A program made the position numbers and the translations under genes. This document shows, one piece after another, positions 16,456 through 24,787 of a stretch of DNA of 33,695 bases. The stretch lies in the NCBI GenBank assembly GCA_041655595.1, contig JBBAFB010000005.1, positions 1 to 33,695 on the forward strand, given 5' to 3'. This stretch comes from JBBAFB01 sp041655595. GTDB lineage: Bacteria; Bacillota; DULZ01. The notes below the pieces were generated by a model. It was given only the letters and a program-made list of their open reading frames with translations, did not search any database and was not told the DNA's origin. How positions within the stretch are numbered: position 1 is the first letter of the stretch; each line of letters starts with the position of its first letter.

Positions 16456-19362
16456 TCACCCCTTTCCCCGGTCTAGAGCCTCTAGCAGGCTACGTAGCCT
16501 GATTTTAACTGCCCCCAGATTGGTGATTTCATCTATTTTGATTTGGGTATAAATTTTATTCTGTTTTTCCAATATTTCACTTACCTCATCAGTGGTTATA
16601 GCATCCAAGCCACAGCCGAAGGAAACCAGTTGGACCAGGTTAATATTGGGCTCCTTGGCTATACGCCTAGCCGCGGCATAAAGCCTGGAATGGTAAGTCC
16701 ATTGATCCAGCACCCCGGTGGAAAACTCCCCTGCCCCCTCGCTTAAAATCTCCTCCGAAATAACGACGGTACCTAACTGACAGATTAATTTATCTATACC
16801 TTTATTTACTTCCGGATCCGTGTGGTAGGGCCGGCCCGCTAACAAAATAATAGGTAGATTATGTTTATTGCCGTATTCGATAAAATCTTGTCCCTTTGCC
16901 CTGACCCTTTTTAAATATGAGTGATATTCCTTGAAAGCCTCATCTGTTGCATCTTTAAGTTCTTTTAAAGTAAGCCTAAATTTATATTTATTTAAAATTT
17001 GATGAATTTTTTTAATAAAATCCTGGGGCCTATGCAGCCCGATATAATCATAGATAAACTTAACTTTGCCGATTTTATTTGTATTTGCCCTGATGACCTC
17101 AGGATAGTAGGCCACTACGGGACAATTATAGTGATTATCACCTAGCCCCTCATCTAAGTTATAGCTCATGCAAGGATAAAAAATCGTCTCCAGGCCTTCG
17201 GCTATTAAAGCCTCAATGTGTCCATGAACTAATTTCGCCGGGTAACAAATAGTATCCGAAGGTATGGTATGCTGCCCTTTTAAATATAGATCTCGATTGG
17301 ATTGAGGTGAAAGCACCACTTGAAAACCCAACTCTGTAAAAAATTTATGCCAAAAGGGTAGTAGCTCATACATATTAAGCACCATCGGGATGCCAATTTT
17401 GCCGCGCCTACCTTCAACGGGCTTATAACTGGACAATAATTTTAATTTGTAATCATAAATACTCAGTTCTTCCTTTTTATCCTTTTTAGCCAGCGGTTTT
17501 TCGCAGCGATTGCCGCTGATATATTTTCTATTTCCTTGAAAGGCGTTAATGGTTAGAGTACAGTTGTTATTGCAAAGCCCGCAATTGGCGGTGGTAACTT
17601 TGTGGAAAAAGGAATCTAACTCCTCTTTTGTTAAAACGGAAGAAACACCTTTTTGCCGGGCTTTTGAATAGAGAGCGGCACCATAGGCACCCATTAATCC
17701 GGCAATATTTGGTCTTACCACATGGCTATCTATCTCTAACTCAAAAGCGCGCAGCACCGCATCGTTTAAAAAAGTGCCGCCTTGAACCACGATATTTTCC
17801 CCCAGATCCTCGGCAGAAGCGGCGCGAATCACCTTGTAAAGCGCATTTTTAACTACAGAAACCGACAGCCCCGCGGAAATATCTTCGATGGTGGCCCCCT
17901 CTTTCTGGGCCTGTTTTACTGAGGAATTCATAAATACCGTACATCTGGAACCCAGATCCACAGGATTTTCGGCATGGATCCCCAGGTTTGCAAAGTCTTC
18001 AATTTGGTAATTAAGAGCTCCGGCAAAGGTTTGCAAAAATGAACCACAGCCAGATGAGCAGGCTTCATTTAAAAAGATATTATCAATCACCCCATCCTTT
18101 ATTTTAAAGCATTTTATATCCTGACCGCCGATATCTATGATAAAATCTACATTTGGTTTGAACTTTTTCGCGCCGCTAAAATGCGCAATGGTCTCTACAA
18201 TTCCAAAATCTATTTGAAAAGCATTTTTGATTAATTCTTCCCCGTATCCGGTTACGGCGCTGGACTTGATTTTTATAGCTGGAAAGTTGTTATAAATATC
18301 GTAGAGAAAATTTTTGACCAGCTCAATCAATTGCCCTTTATTGGGCAGGTAACTGAAATAAAGTATATTTTCTGCCTCATCCGTAAGGACCATTTTTACT
18401 GTGGTGGACCCCGCATCGATGCCCAAGTACCCATTTCCGGAATACCTGCTCGGATCCTCGGTTAATACCTTCTCTTGTTTATGTCTGTTAATAAAATCCT
18501 TATATTCAGCTTCATTCTTAAAAAGAGGACTACCATGAACAAAGTTTTCTTTGTTATTATCATTTTCGATCAGTTCAACGATTTTATCAAGATCAATTTC
18601 TTGCCCTTCGGACATAAAGGCTGCCCCCAGGGCAACGAAATATAAAGAATTATCGGGGTAAATACCCCTGGTTTTTAAGGTATCATCAAAACTTTTTCTT
18701 AACTCCGGTAAAAATGTAAGGGGACCGCCAAGGTAAACAATCCTACCCGCTAACTCCCTACCCTGGGCCAGGCCGCCTATGGTTTGGTTTACCACGGCAT
18801 AAAAAATACTGGCAGCCACATCTTCTTTTCTGGCACCCTGGTTTAATAAAGGTTGTACGTCGGATTTGGCAAAAACCCCGCATCTTGAGGCAATAGTATA
18901 AAGCCTAGTGTGGGCAGCAGCCAGTTCGTTCATTTCTTCAAGGGTAATGTCCAATAAAGTTGCCATTTGATCTATAAAAGCACCGGTACCGCCGGCACAG
19001 GAACCATTCATGCGAACTTCCAGGCCATTTGTCAGAAACAAAATTTTAGCATCCTCTCCGCCCAGTTCGATAACTACATCGGCACTGGGAATTAACCTCC
19101 CCACCGCAATGCGAGTGGCATAGACCTCTTGCACAAAGGGGATCTGACACCTATTGGCCAAGCCCATTCCTGCAGAGCCGGAAATCGAAAGCTTTACATT
19201 ATTATTAACTATGTATTCTTCTTTGATTTTTCGCAAAAGTGCTACTGTTTTTTCGTTAATTTGTGAATAGTGGCGTTCATAGGCCTTGAAGACAATCCGA
19301 CCCCTATTATCCAGCACAACGCATTTTAAGGTTGTAGAACCAACATCCAGTCCAATTCTCAT
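16456..19362 (-). CDS. Tandem acyl-CoA dehydratase activase (BcrAD/BadFG ASKHA ATPase) with DUF2229 region
   Basis: The 968-residue protein contains two ASKHA-fold ATPase domains in tandem. Domain 1 has GLDVGSTTLK (4-13), GGEDAK (101-106), the cluster cysteine in SCAGGTGAF (Cys122) and SRCGVFAKSD (Cys161). Domain 2 has GIDAGSTTVK (314-323), GGQDIK (412-417), EACSSGCGSF (Cys435, Cys439) and SRCTVF (Cys474). A four-cysteine site, CGLCNNNC plus Cys620, follows at 594-620, and then a DUF2229/dehydratase-like region with NP-type and FGCG motifs. Activases of this kind use ATP to drive an electron from a [4Fe-4S] cluster onto a dehydratase or reductase. The partner is the next gene, 4 bases away. 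A TetR-family gene precedes it by 48 bases on the same strand. Confidence 0.92.
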   Translation of the reverse strand: MRIGLDVGSTTLKCVVLDNRGRIVFKAYERHYSQINEKTVALLRKIKEEYIVNNNVKLSISGSAGMGLANRCQIPFVQEVYATRIAVGRLIPSADVVIELGGEDAKILFLTNGLEVRMNGSCAGGTGAFIDQMATLLDITLEEMNELAAAHTRLYTIASRCGVFAKSDVQPLLNQGARKEDVAASIFYAVVNQTIGGLAQGRELAGRIVYLGGPLTFLPELRKSFDDTLKTRGIYPDNSLYFVALGAAFMSEGQEIDLDKIVELIENDNNKENFVHGSPLFKNEAEYKDFINRHKQEKVLTEDPSRYSGNGYLGIDAGSTTVKMVLTDEAENILYFSYLPNKGQLIELVKNFLYDIYNNFPAIKIKSSAVTGYGEELIKNAFQIDFGIVETIAHFSGAKKFKPNVDFIIDIGGQDIKCFKIKDGVIDNIFLNEACSSGCGSFLQTFAGALNYQIEDFANLGIHAENPVDLGSRCTVFMNSSVKQAQKEGATIEDISAGLSVSVVKNALYKVIRAASAEDLGENIVVQGGTFLNDAVLRAFELEIDSHVVRPNIAGLMGAYGAALYSKARQKGVSSVLTKEELDSFFHKVTTANCGLCNNNCTLTINAFQGNRKYISGNRCEKPLAKKDKKEELSIYDYKLKLLSSYKPVEGRRGKIGIPMVLNMYELLPFWHKFFTELGFQVVLSPQSNRDLYLKGQHTIPSDTICYPAKLVHGHIEALIAEGLETIFYPCMSYNLDEGLGDNHYNCPVVAYYPEVIRANTNKIGKVKFIYDYIGLHRPQDFIKKIHQILNKYKFRLTLKELKDATDEAFKEYHSYLKRVRAKGQDFIEYGNKHNLPIILLAGRPYHTDPEVNKGIDKLICQLGTVVISEEILSEGAGEFSTGVLDQWTYHSRLYAAARRIAKEPNINLVQLVSFGCGLDAITTDEVSEILEKQNKIYTQIKIDEITNLGAVKIRLRSLLEALDRGKG

Positions 19363-19410
19363 CTGTATCGTCCCTTCATTATTGCTTAAGAATTGCGAAA
19401 GCCGACTTGC

Positions 19411-20022
19411 TTACTTTTTCAAACCGGCGGCAAAGAAGGGCCCATTGACCGTGATAGTAGACAATATCCGGGCCATTTCCTCAGGAGATTCTTGCCTGTC
19501 ATTATTTAACCATTGTTGTATTATCCCCAGGTGTGCGGATGCAATATAGGAAACCAAATACTGACCGGGAACAAGTAAATTTTCTTCTTTCAGCAGTGCC
19601 TCGGATTCACTTTCGAACATGGTTTTCCACATAAAATTCTTCAGCCTTGTTTGAAATGATAAACCGCCCTTTGGACCCAGTACGGCTTCCATAAAGCCGC
19701 TATTTTCGTTCAGATACTTAAAAATAGCAACTGCAAAGGGAAATGTTGAGGTAGATGTTGAGTTAGCCCAGGTAATATAGCCTTGAATATCCTGTTTCAC
19801 AATCTCTGCCATCTCCAACATTATCTGATCCTCGCATTTAGTCATCAAATCATATTTGTCCTGGTAATGAGCGTAAAAAGTACCCCTATTTATCCCGGCT
19901 TTGTTTGTAATATCCTTGACAGTAATCGCCTCAAAACCCTTTTCATTGATTAACTCCACCAGTGCATCCCCAATTGCTTTTTTTGTCTTAGCGATCCGCA
20001 AATCCATACAACTATCGTCCAT
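19411..20022 (-). CDS. TetR/AcrR family transcriptional regulator
   Basis: The 203-residue protein has an N-terminal TetR DNA-binding domain, with AIGDALVELINEKGFEAITV followed by the helix-turn-helix KDITNKAGINRGTFYAHYQDKYDL (about 35-58). A helical ligand-binding domain follows. The ATG start has GGGGG upstream. It is first in the operon with the activase/dehydratase pair, so it probably represses that operon and itself. A 22-base imperfect palindrome at its own promoter is the likely binding site. The inducer is unknown. Confidence 0.92.
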   Translation of the reverse strand: MDDSCMDLRIAKTKKAIGDALVELINEKGFEAITVKDITNKAGINRGTFYAHYQDKYDLMTKCEDQIMLEMAEIVKQDIQGYITWANSTSTSTFPFAVAIFKYLNENSGFMEAVLGPKGGLSFQTRLKNFMWKTMFESESEALLKEENLLVPGQYLVSYIASAHLGIIQQWLNNDRQESPEEMARILSTITVNGPFFAAGLKK

Positions 20023-20085
20023 AATATTACCCCCGGATTTTTTTAAAAAGATTTACAAAAAACAATGCAGTTTAAAATAAAAAAT

Positions 20086-20107
20086 AATAAACAACTTGTT
20101 GTCTATT
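20086..20107 (-). promoter_or_regulatory. Probable TetR operator
   Basis: This is a 22-base palindrome with 9 of 11 matched positions per arm: AATA-x-ACAAC against its complement GTTGT-x-TATT, centred between 20096 and 20097. It starts right after the -10 of the TetR-activase operon promoter, a place where a bound repressor would block transcription. Assignment to the TetR protein is inferred from position. Confidence 0.55.
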
Positions 20108-20136
20108 ATAATAGCAGGTTTTTGTTATTATGGCAA
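20108..20136 (-). promoter_or_regulatory. Sigma-70-type promoter of the TetR-activase operon
   Basis: On the minus strand, TTGCCA (20136-20131) is followed after 17 bases by TATTAT (20113-20108), with an overlapping TATAAT three bases further. The start site falls within or next to the operator palindrome, about 80 bases before the TetR ATG. Confidence 0.55.
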
Positions 20137-20175
20137 ATATTAAAACCATTATAGAAAATTGAGAATAAAAAAATA

Positions 20176-20214
20176 CCGTAGCAGGTATTTTTTTCGAAAC
20201 AATACCTGCTACGG
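20176..20214 (-). terminator. Intrinsic terminator of the GntR-ABC operon
   Basis: A perfect 14-bp stem (CCGTAGCAGGTATT with AATACCTGCTACGG) is followed on the minus strand by TATTTTTTTATT. It begins just after the permease stop codon. Confidence 0.88.
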
Positions 20215-20221
20215 CACTTTA

Positions 20222-20950
20222 TTATTTACTGAGGCCGGTTTTCCTGATAAAAAAATAGCCTAAGGTGAAAAACATCAGTGCTACAACTAAACCCGTCAAG
20301 AGCATCAAGTTGATATTACTAAGATAATTCAACAGGATAGCTACCCTTGATGAATCTTTTGGCTGCGCCGCCGCGGAATTAAGTATGATCACTAGAGTTA
20401 CCCCAAAACCTATCCAGAATTTATATCCCCACCTGAACTGTAAAATGCCTATTAAATTAGTGATGGCAGCCAGGGCTAAAAATAGTACAAACAGAATTAC
20501 CGCGACTAAAAAGTAGCTGTCGGTTGAAGTGTTAAACATTCCAAATTCTGTTAGCAAAGGATAACCTAGTAATCTTGCCGTAATTTTTTCAATAAATAAC
20601 AAAGTAGTTTGAACGCTGCTAAGAAGAAGTACCACTATAATATTACTAAAAATAGCCCCTTTATAAAAATCCTTTCTGGTGACACCGCAACTAAGGGCCA
20701 TTGCTAAATCTTCGTGATACATAAGGGCACCGTAAATAATGAAAAAGATAAAAATAATCAGCAAGTTGGAGCCGGTAAATGATGTGTAACTACCATCGCT
20801 GACCATGGGCCCAATTTGCGCCGACATACCCCGAACCGCCACAAAAGAACTTGCTATGATGTTTAGCAGCAGCACAACCAACCAAAATGTCCCCAAGGAT
20901 TTGACTAAATTATAGTTTTGAAATCTGATTACCCTTTTAAGTGCTTCCAT
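20222..20950 (-). CDS. ABC-2 type transporter permease
   Basis: The 242-residue protein has about six membrane segments (near residues 18-38, 60-77, 100-122, 148-170, 178-195 and 212-235) and a positively charged C-terminus. It lacks a nucleotide-binding domain and overlaps the stop of the ATPase gene by one base, so it is the membrane partner of that ATPase. The GntR-ATPase-permease order matches YtrA-type operons that respond to cell-wall or antibiotic stress in Bacillota. The substrate is not readable. Confidence 0.88.
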   Translation of the reverse strand: MEALKRVIRFQNYNLVKSLGTFWLVVLLLNIIASSFVAVRGMSAQIGPMVSDGSYTSFTGSNLLIIFIFFIIYGALMYHEDLAMALSCGVTRKDFYKGAIFSNIIVVLLLSSVQTTLLFIEKITARLLGYPLLTEFGMFNTSTDSYFLVAVILFVLFLALAAITNLIGILQFRWGYKFWIGFGVTLVIILNSAAAQPKDSSRVAILLNYLSNINLMLLTGLVVALMFFTLGYFFIRKTGLSK

Positions 20951-21825
20951 TATATTGCACCCTCCTTATTACCCTCTGTTAAGTATACAAATAGTTTTTG
21001 CAGAGGGATATTGCTTAACTCAACGCCCTGAGCCTTTAGATACTGCTTTTCTTCAGCTGTCAGATACCCATAGATCCCTACTATTTTAGTTGCTCCAAAT
21101 GTCTCCCGATGAATTATCCTTTTCTCTTTTATAATCGGATTAATCAAGTCCTCCCGACCGGATAAATAAAAGGATTTTTCCAGTAAAGTATTGACATCCT
21201 CCCTGAGGGCCACTTGTTGATCACTCAGGATGATCACCTCTTCAAACAAATTGGCTACCTCATCTATTAAATGGGTTGAAATAATAATAGTTCTAGGATG
21301 TTTTTCGTAATCTTCGAGGAGCAAATTATAGAACTTATATCTAACGGACGCATCCAAACCCAAGGTAGGTTCATCAAACATGGTAAGCCCGGATCTAGAG
21401 GCTAAACCCATGATTAGCACCACAATAGTTTGATTTCCAGTTGATAGTTTTGATAATTTTTTCTTTGTATTGAGGTTGAATTCCCTGACCAGGTAATCCT
21501 TATATTCCTCATCCCAATCCTTATATAATAAACCCGCTAAAGCAAAAATTTCCCTGGCCTTTTTCTCCTTAAGCGACGAAGGCAATTCCTTTGCCAAGGA
21601 AATCCGTTCCAGGGCCCGGGAATTTTCAAAAACTTCTTCTCCGTCCAACCTTATTTCCCCGCTGTTTCTTAGTAGTTGGCTTGTTATTAATTTTAGTAAG
21701 GTGGTCTTTCCTGCCCCATTTCTGCCCAGCAAACCATAGATTTTATTTGCTGTAAGATCAAGATTGATATCCGTCAGTACTTTAGTTCTTCCGTAAGATT
21801 TATTTAGATTACTAATAGAAAGCAT
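20950..21825 (-). CDS. ABC transporter ATP-binding protein
   Basis: The 291-residue ATPase has Walker A GRNGAGKTT (34-42), signature LSTGN (127-131), Walker B MFDEP (149-153) and the switch His185 (STH). The signature LSTGN deviates from LSGGQ, as is common in YtrB/YxlF-like ATPases. A C-terminal extension of about 80 residues follows the domain. It starts 2 bases after the GntR stop and overlaps the permease start, so the three proteins are tightly coupled. Confidence 0.93.
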   Translation of the reverse strand: MLSISNLNKSYGRTKVLTDINLDLTANKIYGLLGRNGAGKTTLLKLITSQLLRNSGEIRLDGEEVFENSRALERISLAKELPSSLKEKKAREIFALAGLLYKDWDEEYKDYLVREFNLNTKKKLSKLSTGNQTIVVLIMGLASRSGLTMFDEPTLGLDASVRYKFYNLLLEDYEKHPRTIIISTHLIDEVANLFEEVIILSDQQVALREDVNTLLEKSFYLSGREDLINPIIKEKRIIHRETFGATKIVGIYGYLTAEEKQYLKAQGVELSNIPLQKLFVYLTEGNKEGAI

Positions 21826-21827
21826 AA

Positions 21828-22205
21828 TTATACCCCTCCCCGCAATTCTTTTATATAGTCAACAATTTCAGCCACCGTAATTTCCAACCTATCTGCTTCC
21901 CTCAAAACCTCCGGTAAGGTTTCCTTTAAAAATAATGCTTGCCTTTTTTTTATGATTTTTTCCTTGGCTCCTTCCCTCACAAACATACCCAACCCTCTTT
22001 TTTTATAAAGAATACCTTCATCCGCCAACATATTTAGCCCCTTTCCGGCAGTTGCAGGGTTTATTTGATAAACTTTAGCAAATTGATTGGTGGATGGAGC
22101 CTGCTCCTCTTCTTTTAGATTCCCCAGAAGAATTTCATTTTCTATTATTTCCGCAACCTGCACGTAAATTGATTTATCTGAACTTGGATCCAGCAAATAT
22201 TTCAC
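21828..22205 (-). CDS. GntR family regulator, YtrA subfamily
   Basis: The 125-residue protein has the GntR winged helix: DKSIYVQVAEIIENEILLGNL, then PSTNQFAKVYQINPATAGKGLNMLADEGILYKKRGLGMFV. Only a short C-terminal tail follows, which is the YtrA layout with no large effector domain. The GTG start lies about 27 bases from the predicted transcription start. The ribosome binding site there is weak (an AGGGG at the very start of the transcript), which suggests low expression. It probably represses its own operon by binding the adjacent palindrome. Confidence 0.9.
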   Translation of the reverse strand: MKYLLDPSSDKSIYVQVAEIIENEILLGNLKEEEQAPSTNQFAKVYQINPATAGKGLNMLADEGILYKKRGLGMFVREGAKEKIIKKRQALFLKETLPEVLREADRLEITVAEIVDYIKELRGGV

Positions 22206-22218
22206 CCCCGGTTCACCA

Positions 22219-22240
22219 GTTAGTTACCCCTGTAACTAAC
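22219..22240 (-). promoter_or_regulatory. Probable GntR/YtrA operator
   Basis: A perfect inverted repeat, GTTAGTTAC and GTAACTAAC separated by 4 bases (CCCT on the plus strand), overlaps the end of the -10 and the transcription start of the GntR-ABC operon. Position and symmetry fit autorepression by the GntR protein. Confidence 0.75.
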
Positions 22241-22267
22241 TATATAACCTAAACTGTACTTTGTCAA
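22239..22267 (-). promoter_or_regulatory. Sigma-70-type promoter of the GntR-ABC operon
   Basis: On the minus strand a consensus TTGACA (22267-22262), a 17-base spacer and TATAGT (22244-22239) are present. The operator palindrome begins inside the -10. Confidence 0.8.
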
Positions 22268-22485
22268 GATTCATTTTTAAATAAATCCAGGTTAGCAGGG
22301 ATTTATTCCGTTAATCTGGAAAGTTAATAATGCCTCTCCAAAAAAGGCCTATGTTTCAGCCCATGTTGTCGGCATTGAACATCTTGCTCGCTAAACTGAC
22401 CAATGGTTCTTTACCAACTTGGTAGTGGAACAAAATTTTACCAGGTTTCGTCATTATGTATATAATGAACCCGGAGGTGAATCAT
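22268..22485. other. Intergenic region between divergent GntR-ABC operon and DUF4349 gene
   Basis: No gene is supported. A 13-base palindrome (TACCAA-C-TTGGTA) at 22412-22424 lies before the DUF4349 gene and could be an operator. No convincing promoter pair was found with it. Confidence 0.4.
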
Positions 22486-23352
22486 TTGAATAAAAAATTG
22501 CTTGCTCTTTTCTTAATGCTGATCCTTTTAATCAGTTTTGGCTGCGGTAGCAAAAGTGCAGTGCCATCCTCCCCGCCCAGATACGATGTTATGACATCAC
22601 AAAACGAATCTGCGAAAATGCCGGACAGCCCCATGACAGGTGGCAATATTTCGCAAGATAATAACATTGAGTTGGATTCCATGGAACAGAAGATCATTAA
22701 AAATGGGGAAATTTCCATCACAGTGCAAAGCAACACCCAAGCGGAAGCCGAGGTTTTGAAGCTTGTGACAAAGTACCGGGGAATGGTACAAAACACTAAT
22801 ACCTATGTCAGTAGGGATACCAGCAACACGGATATGGTTGTCAGAATACCTGCCGAAAGTTTTGACGAATTCATTAATGATTTGAAGGACTTAGGAGAAG
22901 TGCCTCGTTGCTATATTTACACCACTGATGTTACCGAAGAATATATTGATTTATCTGCTCGGCAAAAAACCTTAGTAATACAGGAAGAACGTCTCCAGGA
23001 AATGTTAAAGAAAGCTAATAATGTTGATGAATTGCTAAAAGTGGAAAACGAATTGGCTAGAATACGGGGCGAAATTGAAAAGATTACCGGTAGACTTAGG
23101 TACCTGGACAACAGAATTTCTCTTTCCACCGTAAATATTAGTTTAAGGACCAAGTATATTCCTACCCAGGCTGAAACTAAAAATTTCAGAGGGGAAATCC
23201 TATACAGCTTCCAAGACGGAATAGGTTCCTTTGTTAATGTTGCGGTGTGGTTACTTAAAACTACAATCTGGCTACTACCCTTTTTAATTATAGGCATCCC
23301 GATTTTTATTTTTCTTTGGAGATGGCTAAAGCGTCACCGTGACAAAAAATAA
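22486..23352 (+). CDS. DUF4349 domain lipoprotein
   Basis: The start is TTG at 22486, placed by GGAGGTGA 5 bases upstream; an ATG 10 codons earlier has no such site. The 288-residue protein has a lipoprotein signal (LLALFLMLILLISFGC, with the lipid-bearing Cys at about residue 20) and a disordered Ser/Pro/Asn linker. A DUF4349 region follows, with IIKNGEISITV, a charged coiled coil (about 165-205) and LDNRISLSTVNISL. A C-terminal membrane segment near 250-275 is followed by a basic tail. With both a lipid anchor and a transmembrane helix, the folded part sits on the outer face. The molecular role of DUF4349 is not known to me. Confidence 0.85.
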   Translation: MNKKLLALFLMLILLISFGCGSKSAVPSSPPRYDVMTSQNESAKMPDSPMTGGNISQDNNIELDSMEQKIIKNGEISITVQSNTQAEAEVLKLVTKYRGMVQNTNTYVSRDTSNTDMVVRIPAESFDEFINDLKDLGEVPRCYIYTTDVTEEYIDLSARQKTLVIQEERLQEMLKKANNVDELLKVENELARIRGEIEKITGRLRYLDNRISLSTVNISLRTKYIPTQAETKNFRGEILYSFQDGIGSFVNVAVWLLKTTIWLLPFLIIGIPIFIFLWRWLKRHRDKK

Positions 23353-23463
23353 GCTAATTTTTCACTAATTGATAAAATAAATATTTGCTTTGACCTTTAT
23401 TCATGGTATGTTATTTGTAGAAATAAAAGCCAGCAGGAGGACAATTCGAGAGGGAGGTTTGTT

Positions 23464-24126
23464 ATGAATAACGAAGAAAAAATACTATCTTTACTAGAAC
23501 AATTATCTACAAAGGTAGATTTTATTGAAAGTAGCATGAACGGAGGATTCGGGGCCTCCAATAAAAGATTTGAATCCTTAGAAAAAAACATGGGCTCCTT
23601 TGAAAAAAGCCTAGGCTCCTTTGAAAAAAATATGAGTTCACTTGAAAAAAATATGCGTGAGGGATTCGAGGCCTCTAACAAAAGATTTGAATCCTTGGAA
23701 AAAAACATGGGCTCCTTTGAGAAAAGCCTGGGCTCCTTTGAAAAAAATATGCATGAGGGATTCGAGGCCTCTAACAAAAGATTTGAATCCCTGGAAAAAA
23801 ACATGGGCTCCTTTGAAAAAAATATGCGTGAAGGATTCGAGGCCTCTAACAAAAGATTTGAATCCTTGGAGGATGGACAAAAAACAACTTTTAAATTGAT
23901 AGACACCCTTGCTATTGAAGTACATCAGCTAGGTACGAATATGGAAGAGGTAAAACAAAAGCTTGATCAAAAAGCGGACAAATCTGATATAGTTCGCTTG
24001 GAAAACACATTATTACCTAAAATTGATATCCTTTTTGAGGGACAGCAGCTTAATGCAGAAAAACTTACACGAATAGAACAAGAGGTATCGAAACATGAGG
24101 AGGTTATTTTACGTCGGTATAAGTAG
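23464..24126 (+). CDS. Heptad-repeat coiled-coil protein
   Basis: The ATG is preceded by GGGAGG. The 220-residue protein has no signal peptide or membrane segment and reads almost throughout as heptads. Residues 28-136 are built from SLEKNMG/SFEKSLG/SFEKNM units punctuated four times by GF(E/G)ASNKRFESLE. The conserved Ala of that block falls at 31, 70, 102 and 127, so spacing shrinks by exactly one heptad each time (39, 32, 25). The last 80 residues are a non-repeated coiled coil ending in RRYK. No enzyme motif is seen. It should form a rod-like oligomer; the partner is unknown. Confidence 0.82.
   Translation: MNNEEKILSLLEQLSTKVDFIESSMNGGFGASNKRFESLEKNMGSFEKSLGSFEKNMSSLEKNMREGFEASNKRFESLEKNMGSFEKSLGSFEKNMHEGFEASNKRFESLEKNMGSFEKNMREGFEASNKRFESLEDGQKTTFKLIDTLAIEVHQLGTNMEEVKQKLDQKADKSDIVRLENTLLPKIDILFEGQQLNAEKLTRIEQEVSKHEEVILRRYK
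23545..23871 (+). repeat. Intragenic nested 21-base repeats
   Basis: Near-identical DNA blocks repeat with periods of 117, 96 and 75 bases, each differing by one 21-base (seven-codon) unit. High identity at synonymous positions shows recent copying. Opposite-strand and +1-frame open reading frames here are by-products of the repeats. Confidence 0.85.
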
Positions 24127-24190
24127 CATTGCTACTCAAACAAGCCTGCTATGTTTCCCGCAAAAAATTAAATTTTTAAAGCCATTTTAA

Positions 24191-24234
24191 AAAACCAGCG
24201 GGGCATCCCAGGTAAAGGATGCCCCGCTGGTTTT
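24191..24234. terminator. Bidirectional intrinsic terminator
   Basis: An 18-bp perfect stem (AAAACCAGCGGGGCATCC with its complement) and an 8-base loop are flanked by A and T runs on both sides. It serves both the coiled-coil gene (+) and the convergent MoaE-like gene (-), whose stop codon touches it. Confidence 0.92.
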
Positions 24235-24644
24235 TATTTTTTCCTTTCTACTTCCACTACACATTCGGTTTTGATCTTTTCAACTAAAAACTGAAGTGCT
24301 TCCACAACATGGGGCCTGATATCGCCGCCTACCATTGTATACATTACATCATCACCAACAGCTAGCTGCCCCTCATTAAGCCACACCCTGACATGAAAAA
24401 TACCGGGCATTTGATAAGTTTTTGCAATTACTTCATCCACCTTCACTCCGTCATAAGTAAATTCCATCCCTGTTACCAACCTGCCGTCATCAAGACCATG
24501 ACGTACCTTGTCTTTGGGTGTCTGTCGGACAATACCATTATGGATTAAGAACATCCCCTCCTGTAAAGCCGAGGGTTCGGCCTTTGCTTCCTTTAACCAT
24601 TCATCCATTGATGGCGGAACTTTTTTTCCTAGTTTACCATCCAT
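24234..24644 (-). CDS. MoaE-like protein (molybdopterin synthase large-subunit family), atypical
   Basis: The start is the ATG at 24644, with AGGAGGT 6 bases upstream (136 residues). The order GMFLIHNGIVRQT, a central LVTGMEFTYDGVKVDEVI, then FHVRVWLNEGQLAVGDDVMY and a helix EALQFLVEKIKTE follows MoaE, the catalytic subunit of molybdopterin synthase. The conserved HR-x-x-AF before the last helix reads IRPHVVEAL. The final PIWKKE, with a catalytic lysine, reads VVEVERKK, so catalysis by the known mechanism is doubtful. There is no moaD or other cofactor gene nearby. It may bind a pterin-like ligand or MoaD-like protein without the usual reaction. Confidence 0.7.
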   Translation of the reverse strand: MDGKLGKKVPPSMDEWLKEAKAEPSALQEGMFLIHNGIVRQTPKDKVRHGLDDGRLVTGMEFTYDGVKVDEVIAKTYQMPGIFHVRVWLNEGQLAVGDDVMYTMVGGDIRPHVVEALQFLVEKIKTECVVEVERKK

Positions 24645-24758
24645 AACACTACCTCCTAATTGATTTAATTTACCGCTTATCAAGTAACCCTATTTATATA
24701 TATTATAAATTAACAGACAAGTAAAGGGTGTGCACTAAAAATGATAACTATTTACTAG

Positions 24759-24787
24759 TTGATTGCAGTGCCGGGTAATGCTACAAT
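24759..24787 (+). promoter_or_regulatory. Candidate promoter of the bacterioferritin gene
   Basis: TTGATT, 17 bases and TACAAT lie on the plus strand. The bacterioferritin ATG is about 215 bases downstream of the expected start, so the leader would be long and include the small reading frame at 24874. The 24645-25010 region holds nothing else convincing. Confidence 0.5.

Noticed and set aside
23397..23925. Several long open frames on the opposite strand and in other frames, with repeated SNLLLEASNPS-like or KKTWAPL-like peptides
   Set aside because: They are mirror products of the 21-base repeats in the coiled-coil gene. The plus-strand frame at 23464 has the ribosome binding site and normal coiled-coil composition.
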